Positions 1 through 22,559 of a stretch of 22,559 nt of DNA are shown piece after piece. The notes under the pieces were generated by a model. That model was not told the DNA's origin and did not search any database. It worked only from the letters and a program-made list of their open reading frames with translations. The DNA comes from Paulinella micropora (Eukaryota > Cercozoa > Imbricatea > Euglyphida), in NCBI GenBank assembly GCA_009731375.1, contig BJOX01000045.1, positions 861,819 to 884,377 of the forward strand, read 5' to 3'. The translations under genes and the position numbers were made by a program. Numbering within the stretch: the first letter of the stretch is position 1; every line of letters starts with the position of its first letter.

Positions 1-57
<57 letters not shown>

Positions 58-94
58 GGATAGATGGATGGATGGATGGATAGATGGATAGATG

Positions 95-165
<71 letters not shown>

Positions 166-191
166 GCATGGATGCATGGATGGATGGATGG

Positions 192-246
<55 letters not shown>

Positions 247-253
247 TATATAT

Positions 254-316
<63 letters not shown>
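1..316. repeat. (GATA)n array with GATG variants
   Basis: Almost pure GATA tetranucleotide repeat, with patches of GATG (about 55-95 and 165-195) and a short TATATATTA interruption near 245-253. It runs off the left edge of the window. The GATG patches show local spread of a variant unit. Confidence 0.97.
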
Positions 317-317
<1 letters not shown>

Positions 318-390
318 GTACAATCCTGTAAAAGTTGCTTATGTCAGGATGAGATGAGAGGAAAAACGACGTTAAGAATATAAGAGAGAG

Positions 391-436
391 AGGGGGGGGG
401 GGGGGGGGGGGGGGAAGGGAAAGGGGGGGGGGGGGG
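391..436. repeat. Poly-G tract abutting an assembly gap
   Basis: A GAGAGAG stretch passes into runs of G interrupted only by a few A bases and ends directly at the gap. It may be a real G tract that stopped sequencing, or a sequencing artefact. Confidence 0.9.
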
Positions 437-731
437 NNNNNNNNNNNNNNNNNNNNNNNNNNNNNNNNNNNNNNNNNNNNNNNNNNNNNNNNNNNNNNNN
501 NNNNNNNNNNNNNNNNNNNNNNNNNNNNNNNNNNNNNNNNNNNNNNNNNNNNNNNNNNNNNNNNNNNNNNNNNNNNNNNNNNNNNNNNNNNNNNNNNNNN
601 NNNNNNNNNNNNNNNNNNNNNNNNNNNNNNNNNNNNNNNNNNNNNNNNNNNNNNNNNNNNNNNNNNNNNNNNNNNNNNNNNNNNNNNNNNNNNNNNNNNN
701 NNNNNNNNNNNNNNNNNNNNNNNNNNNNNNN
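437..731. other. Assembly gap (295 N)
   Basis: Unsequenced bases. Flanked by poly-G on the left and an ATT array on the right, so the missing DNA is probably also low complexity. Confidence 0.99.
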
Positions 732-759
732 ATTATTATTATTATTATTATCATTATTA

Positions 760-805
<46 letters not shown>

Positions 806-806
806 C
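732..806. repeat. (ATT)n array
   Basis: ATT trinucleotide repeat with a few ATC units, running from the gap edge to the partial SINE copy at 810. Confidence 0.95.
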
Positions 807-809
807 ATT

Positions 810-877
810 TACTCCCCTCGCGGTGAGACGATGGAGGCACATGTGCAGAAATGCATTCGCCATTGACTGAGAAGCAC
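810..877 (+). mobile_element. Partial SINE copy (3' part only)
   Basis: This segment matches the last ~70 bp of the full SINE at 1063-1294: the TACTCCCCTC region, GAGACGATGGAGGC, and the end GAAGCACTAT. It shows a few substitutions and a one-base difference in the CGGTGAG segment. The tRNA-like head is absent. It runs into an ATT/ATC array that plays the part of the tail and leads to the next copy. Confidence 0.8.
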
Positions 878-1294
<417 letters not shown>

Positions 1295-1352
<58 letters not shown>

Positions 1353-1382
1353 GTTGTTGTTGTTGTTATTATTATTATTATT
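1295..1382. repeat. (ATT)n tail with TTG units
   Basis: 3' tail of the SINE at 1063-1294, with a block of TTG units near 1352-1366. Confidence 0.95.
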
Positions 1383-1433
1383 AGCCTATTAACTCATTCG
1401 TTTACCGATTTAAAATGAACGAGTTAATATGCC

Positions 1434-1434
<1 letters not shown>

Positions 1435-1482
<48 letters not shown>

Positions 1483-1521
1483 TTAATAATATTAATAATA
1501 TTAATATTATTATTATTAATG

Positions 1522-1558
<37 letters not shown>

Positions 1559-1571
1559 TAACAATAATGAC

Positions 1572-1620
<49 letters not shown>
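1435..1620. repeat. (AAT)n array, tail of the minus-strand SINE
   Basis: AAT repeat with TAATATT and AAC/GAC variants. On the minus strand it is an ATT tail following the SINE copy at 1621-1887. Between this array and the previous one, positions 1383-1434 hold a short inverted pair (TTAACTCATTCG and CGAGTTAA). Confidence 0.93.
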
Positions 1621-1887
1621 GTGCTTCTCTGTCAATGGCTGATGCATTTCTGCACATGCGCCTCCATCGTCTCACCCGTGAGGGGAGTACGAAGAATTGA
1701 CGATAAGCTCTAATGACACCCCCGCAAGGGCAGTTCCAACACTTCCAGACGGGCCGGTATGTTCAATGAAAATACTGGTCCAGACGGATCGTTACGTTCA
1801 ATGAAAATACTGGTGGCACCGACGGGAATCGAACTGGCGACAGGGCCCAGATGGTAGAACTTGACCACTGGGCTATCACGGTGTCCA
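1621..1887 (-). mobile_element. tRNA-derived SINE, full copy with internal duplication
   Basis: Reverse complement of the element at 1063-1294, nearly identical over its whole length from TGGACACCG to GAAGCAC. It is 35 bp longer because a segment just after the tRNA-like head is present twice in tandem (1744-1778 and 1779-1813, differing at a few sites). The tail is (ATT)n on the minus strand. Together with the plus-strand copy it forms an inverted pair separated by about 330 bp of repeats. Confidence 0.87.
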
Positions 1888-1940
1888 GTAATAATAATAA
1901 TAATAATAGTAATAATAATAATAATAATAACAACAACAAC

Positions 1941-1973
<33 letters not shown>
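1888..1973. repeat. (AAT)n/(AAC)n array
   Basis: AAT trinucleotides with one AGT unit and a block of AAC units, on the 5' side of the minus-strand SINE. Confidence 0.93.
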
Positions 1974-1974
<1 letters not shown>

Positions 1975-2069
1975 TTTTTCTTACTTATATTCAGGACTAA
2001 ACAGTATTGTGGTCACTGCAAAAAAGTTGCCACTGGGGACTTCAACTACATACAGCACACGTAATCACA

Positions 2070-2106
<37 letters not shown>

Positions 2107-2124
2107 AAACGTAAACGTAAACGT

Positions 2125-2159
<35 letters not shown>

Positions 2160-2166
2160 AACGTAA

Positions 2167-2207
<41 letters not shown>

Positions 2208-2296
2208 ACCCGCACACGCACACGCAAACACACACACACACACACGCACACACACACACACACACACACATACCATACCTGCACACGTACGCACAC

Positions 2297-2345
<49 letters not shown>

Positions 2346-2368
2346 ACACACACACTACACACACACAC
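2070..2368. repeat. (CA)n compound array
   Basis: CA dinucleotide array interrupted by blocks of GTAAAC (near 2104-2128 and 2160-2168) and CGCA units. Short reading frames across it (Thr-His or Cys-Val runs) are repeat artefacts. Confidence 0.95.
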
Positions 2369-2491
2369 TCATTGCGTAAGTATGCGTGCCATTTTGTCTG
2401 AGAAAGAAACAGATATATACAGAGTACGTACGTAAGTTTACACTTGAGAGAGGAAGAGGAATCCGCTGTGTAAAACATTTACAAGTGTGCG

Positions 2492-2493
<2 letters not shown>

Positions 2494-2532
<39 letters not shown>

Positions 2533-2548
2533 CCTTTCTTTCTTTCTT

Positions 2549-2599
<51 letters not shown>

Positions 2600-2616
2600 G
2601 TGTGTGTGTGTGTGTG
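2494..2616. repeat. (CT)n / (CTTT)n / (GT)n array
   Basis: CT dinucleotides, then a short TTTC block (about 2533-2555), CT again, then GT units to about 2616. Confidence 0.95.
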
Positions 2617-2708
2617 TCAAAAGGACAGCGGAGAACAACTGTGAACAACATACTTGTCTTTACATTTTATTTTGAGAGAGAAGAAAATTGGCGAATCAAC
2701 TATACTTA

Positions 2709-2755
2709 CGTATGCTATGTATGTTATGTATGTTATGTATGTTATGTATTTTATG
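2709..2755. repeat. 10-bp repeat, TATGTATGTTA type
   Basis: Short tandem array with a ~10-bp period (TATGTATGTT), about four units. Confidence 0.75.
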
Positions 2756-2767
2756 TAATGTGTGTAG

Positions 2768-2781
<14 letters not shown>

Positions 2782-2798
<17 letters not shown>

Positions 2799-2800
2799 GG
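2782..2800. repeat. Poly-G tract abutting an assembly gap
   Basis: Nineteen G bases after a GT array, directly next to the gap. Confidence 0.9.
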
Positions 2801-3075
2801 NNNNNNNNNNNNNNNNNNNNNNNNNNNNNNNNNNNNNNNNNNNNNNNNNNNNNNNNNNNNNNNNNNNNNNNNNNNNNNNNNNNNNNNNNNNNNNNNNNNN
2901 NNNNNNNNNNNNNNNNNNNNNNNNNNNNNNNNNNNNNNNNNNNNNNNNNNNNNNNNNNNNNNNNNNNNNNNNNNNNNNNNNNNNNNNNNNNNNNNNNNNN
3001 NNNNNNNNNNNNNNNNNNNNNNNNNNNNNNNNNNNNNNNNNNNNNNNNNNNNNNNNNNNNNNNNNNNNNNNNNNN
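2801..3075. other. Assembly gap (275 N)
   Basis: Unsequenced bases. Poly-G on the left and GGGGAAG on the right. Confidence 0.99.
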
Positions 3076-3105
3076 GGGGAAGAATGGGTGGGTTAATCTG
3101 TACAA

Positions 3106-3108
3106 CTC

Positions 3109-3147
<39 letters not shown>
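3106..3147. repeat. (CT)n array
   Basis: CT dinucleotides ending in TTCTTTCTTTAG. This resembles a plus-strand 3' splice site, but no convincing exon follows. Confidence 0.9.
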
Positions 3148-3150
<3 letters not shown>

Positions 3151-5908
3151 TTCTTTAGTGACTGGTGCCCTTGCAACCCTTACCACACTCCTAAGCCATA
3201 TGCCTGGCAAATGCAGTAACCGCCCTCACTTCACAGACTTGAGGCTTCCTAAGGCAACTTTGAAATTGTCTACAGACCGGGCCTGCGATTTTCTTAGCCA
3301 GCGATTTCTAATCCCGCCAAAACACCTAACTTGTTTGAGTTTCCGCAATATTATGTTAATATGTTAATATCACTAGCCCGAGGATACAGTTTTAAGGGTA
3401 ATATAAATATTCTTTTATATTACTACAAGTTACTGGTAAGAGAAGAGGTCAATGGATGTTTCGTGTATATCACAACTTATGATATTAGAGTAATATTAAT
3501 ATAAATATTACAAGTATTAAAAATAAACTCAACTCATGATATTGTTCATTAAACCTTAACTGTACGGTCCACTAGGTAGATCCACCGTGACTCGAGTGGA
3601 TTCAAAGCCGGTCACAAGTTTGTAGGTCAAATAAAGAAAATACTATGATTTATTTTATTATTAATACTAAAATAATTTGCATCAGGCAGGCTTGCCGTGG
3701 TAGTCACTGTAACATTATAGAATACTAGGCCCACTGTGACCGGTATTAATATCATGATATAGCCTCGGATAGTGGATTGAAGTCACGTTACCGGTACAGT
3801 ACAACAATATTAATATTAATAATAAAATGAACGAGGTTGTTCAGAGGTTCTCAGTCGAGTCAGTGTCACCAACTGACAGTTGGGAACTTTTGGATAATCT
3901 CAGGCCCGATCACAGATCCTTGGGCCCGGATCACGGCCCGGATAAGAGCTTACTTGAAAAAAAAGTTGAAAAACAAGTTGAAACGCGATCACATGAATTT
4001 TATTCTATTAATATTATTAATAATATTTGAACTTGTTTAACTTGGTCACTAGTAGTATCATCGACAGAGATCAGATGCAGTTTATTACATATGTAATAAC
4101 GTCAATACCGAGTGTAGGCGGCGCACTGCAGATACTAGGTAGTAGTAAATATACGATCTTTTTCCGAGTTCAACTTGATACCCCTATACACAGTGATGTA
4201 TAGAGAGCTATAGTATCTCTTTAAGATGTATTACTGAATAGTTATACTTCATCCGTTTTTATCAGTTATACTTCAAGTTTGACTCTGTCGGTTGCCAGTT
4301 GAAAACGATAATATTATGATTCGGATCTGAGTGATGACCGCCGCGGGTACTACGGTGACTAGTGATTTTTTTAAGCAGTTTACTATGATATTATCATTAG
4401 GGGTTCAACTTGACATTGGGAAATGCCTCTCTTTTTCCAATTTTTTTGTTGCTTGGCTCTCAGCGACAGTCTCAGCCTACATCATCAAGTTTTCCCGCGC
4501 GCCATACTGGTTTCCTCTTTTTGTAGAGGAGGAAGATTAGGTATTTTCAGATTGATGCTGTGTAATTGGATCATGTGCCGATAAATACACCGGCTTGCAG
4601 GGCACTCACTGTGGCAAACCATTATTAATAAAAGTCAGAGTGACAGAATCGGTGCCTCCCGGAAGTCATGGTTTTTTCAGAATCAGAACGAAGAACTTAT
4701 TATTAGTTAAATTTAAGATACACCGTAGGCTTTGAATGATACAGGAACTGTTGAGTGATGACTCGTGACATGCACACTGGCAGGATCGGTTACCGTGACA
4801 CATATATTTGAACATGTGGTTCAAGAGTCAAGTAAAGTCATGCCCGGGATATCATCATGAGAAGTTAATGAATAAGTTTAAAACTGATTTATGTTGTCGG
4901 TGCCACCGCACTTTTTTTGATATTTAATAAAGTTCTGAGCGGCCTTGCGGCCACTGTTAGGCCCTGAGGGATGAGTGGGATTCAGTCCTAAGTCACTGAC
5001 ACTCTCAATTTTGAAGTTTTCCCCGCTTAACGACTTTTAAGAATGAATTACGCGGCTTGCTTTTCCTAGAGCTGAAAATGAACTTGAAGCTATCTAAGTA
5101 GGCGAACATCGGTAGAACTTTAATATTATATACTAACAGGCTGAGAACAATCGCCGCTCGTGGCGTAAGGTTCGGAGATGAAGGGGAAGAGAAAAAGAAA
5201 ATGAAAGCCGCGGGTAATATTATCAATATGTCAATTCAACAAGTTCAAAAACAGTTGGATTGGCAATGTGCCCCCCTCCCCCCCCCACCCCGGCATAAGT
5301 TGTGTTGAAAAAAAAAATTTATACGACGAGGCCCTGCCGATACTCCCGGGCCGGCCAAGGTTTTCCCCCAACACTAACGCCTTAGAGAATTGAGTACAAG
5401 AGACAATCAATAATAAATTCAAATAATGAGCAGGCTCGACAACCATGAGAAATCCTGAAGAATTCAGGCAGGTCCTGATAAGTCAGAGTCCTGAGACACT
5501 AGGAAGTGAACTTAGTACATTGTTTTGGAGATGAAAACAAATGAAATTTCTCGACAGAATAAAAGAATTTATAATACTAGTAATGAATAAAAAGCAGGCG
5601 AAGAAATAAAAGTTACGATGGTAATTCGATATTAGATCGTAGTCGAGTGATGGCGTGTGATAGAAGAGTCTTATGCGTGTGACTGTGCAACGCATTAATG
5701 ATAGGTACTCTTTGCCCACGTGCTGAAGTATTCAAATCGAAAACTCTTGCTACATCAAGCAAACTATGTACAGAAAGCTACTGCAAAGCTAACTTGCAAC
5801 TGCGACCAACTATATGTTTCGACGCTTCATAAATATATTTGAATAATTCAAACCGTCGCGTCAAGTGACCCACTGTGTAGATTAAATTGAAGTAGGCCTG
5901 GTAGCCTC
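3148..5908. other. AT-rich stretch with no recognisable gene
   Basis: About 2.8 kb of mostly non-repetitive DNA. The longest open frames are under 80 codons and resemble no family I know. Short AATATTAATATT-type palindromes recur (near 3345-3370, 3490-3510, 3805-3825 and 4005-4030), as do short ACCGTGAC/GTCAC motifs. A C-rich run lies near 5271-5290. It lies downstream of the minus-strand gene's stop codon, and any 3' UTR would occupy its right part. Confidence 0.6.
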
Positions 5909-5959
5909 TTGTTGTTATTGTTGTTGTTATTGTTGATGAATCAGATGATGATTTTGTGG

Positions 5960-5991
<32 letters not shown>

Positions 5992-5992
5992 A
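5909..5992. repeat. (TTG)n array
   Basis: TTG trinucleotides, interrupted by ATGATGAATCAGATGATG near 5934-5955. Lies just 3' of the minus-strand gene. Confidence 0.9.
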
Positions 5993-6152
5993 TCTTTCTT
6001 TTCTTCTTGCCCTCTTTTTGCCGCCCTGTGTTTCCGCAGCTGTGACGGATTCCCCCAGTCTAGATCTAGTTGCTTCACCAAGGCTTGCAAAGTCGGTCAG
6101 TGATGCCAGGAAAACCTGTTCCCGGCAAACGAAGGCCAGCAAAGTCTGGTAA

Positions 6153-22229
<16,077 letters not shown>

Positions 22230-22402
22230 CTGCAAGGCAGACAGACAACAAACAGAAGCTCGGGTGCACACAATCGAAGTTTGATACAAGATCATATACA
22301 AGATGTGGTGCTAGTTCTACGTATCAGTAACGAGGTAAAGGAAGGAAGCAGGGACGAAACGAGGGAGTTGGAAGGGATGAGAAAGAGGAGGAGGAGGAGG
22401 AG

Positions 22403-22449
<47 letters not shown>

Positions 22450-22559
22450 GGAAGGGATGGGAAGGAGGGCGAGGAGGAGGAGAAGGAGGAGGAGAAGGAG
22501 GAGAAGAGAGAGGGAACAGAGAGAGAGCGAGAGAGAGAGAGAGAAGGGGGGGGGGGGGG
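22230..22559. repeat. Upstream intron with (GA)n, GGA and poly-G
   Basis: Starts at the acceptor of exon 1 and continues off the window. From about 22383 it is GGA/GAG/GA repeats, with GTTGGAAGGGATG occurring twice (22367 and 22447), and it ends in a run of G. No further exon is visible. Confidence 0.85.

Noticed and set aside
344-863. Minus-strand frames of Ile or Asn runs spanning the first gap
   Set aside because: They translate ATT repeats and unsequenced bases; no protein-like sequence.
2009-2651. Frames of Thr-His, Cys-Val, Ser-Leu and Arg-Glu repeats
   Set aside because: Dinucleotide arrays read in all frames and both strands.
3148-3367. Possible plus-strand exon after the CT tract (acceptor TTCTTTCTTTAG)
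   Set aside because: The acceptor-like site is what any CT tract followed by AG gives. The 70-codon frame after it resembles no family and no neighbouring exon was found.
4331-4540. 69-codon plus-strand frame with a hydrophobic stretch
   Set aside because: Short, isolated, in AT-rich DNA, with no recognisable similarity; expected by chance.

Overview
The window is eukaryotic nuclear DNA. It has spliceosomal GT-AG introns, an intron-rich gene, a tRNA-derived SINE and very heavy simple-sequence content. The one recognisable protein carries an EGF-type module, a Ser/Pro/Thr-rich linker, a DUF1800 domain and a DUF1501 domain. From memory, proteins of this type occur in algae and other protists such as stramenopiles and haptophytes, so a microalga or related protist is my best guess. 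I cannot name the species.

Layout. Positions 1-3150 are low-complexity DNA: GATA, ATT/AAT, CA and CT arrays, two assembly gaps (437-731 and 2801-3075) next to poly-G runs, and one partial and two full copies of a SINE with an (ATT)n tail. Positions 3150-5900 are mostly non-repetitive AT-rich DNA in which I see no gene. Positions 6153-22229 hold one minus-strand gene, rebuilt here as 25 exons (about 6.1 kb of coding sequence) and 24 introns. Its 5' end lies beyond the window. Positions 22230-22559 are the start of its upstream intron, ending in GA/GGA repeats and poly-G.

The gene reads right to left: an EGF-like region and a 2 x 36-residue Ser-rich repeat (exon 1), DUF1800 from exon 1 to about exon 17 with a Cys-rich insertion in exon 7, then DUF1501 in exons 18-25 ending at TAA 6153-6155. 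In bacteria, DUF1800 and DUF1501 proteins are usually encoded by neighbouring genes, so this is a natural fusion of that pair. Most exon joins agree in phase. The consensus nevertheless needs several one- or two-base insertions, mostly at short homopolymers, and has one in-frame TAA. It is therefore either a recently broken gene or a functional gene in an error-containing assembly.

The most interesting material is in the introns. Nearly all consist largely of tetranucleotide and related arrays, and the arrays often begin exactly at the splice junction, supplying the GTATG/GTACAT/GTCTATC donors and CATAG/CTATAG acceptors. Three introns hold copies of a foldback element (ends CACATAAAAG...CTTTTATGTG) with perfect 3-bp target-site duplications, one of them a short internal-deletion form. 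Another intron holds a hairpin of about 305 bp. At two exons the exon edge with its splice site has been copied into the adjoining intron between GATA arrays. The longest intron (10072-12032) is a 1.9-kb compound array of ATC-containing units.
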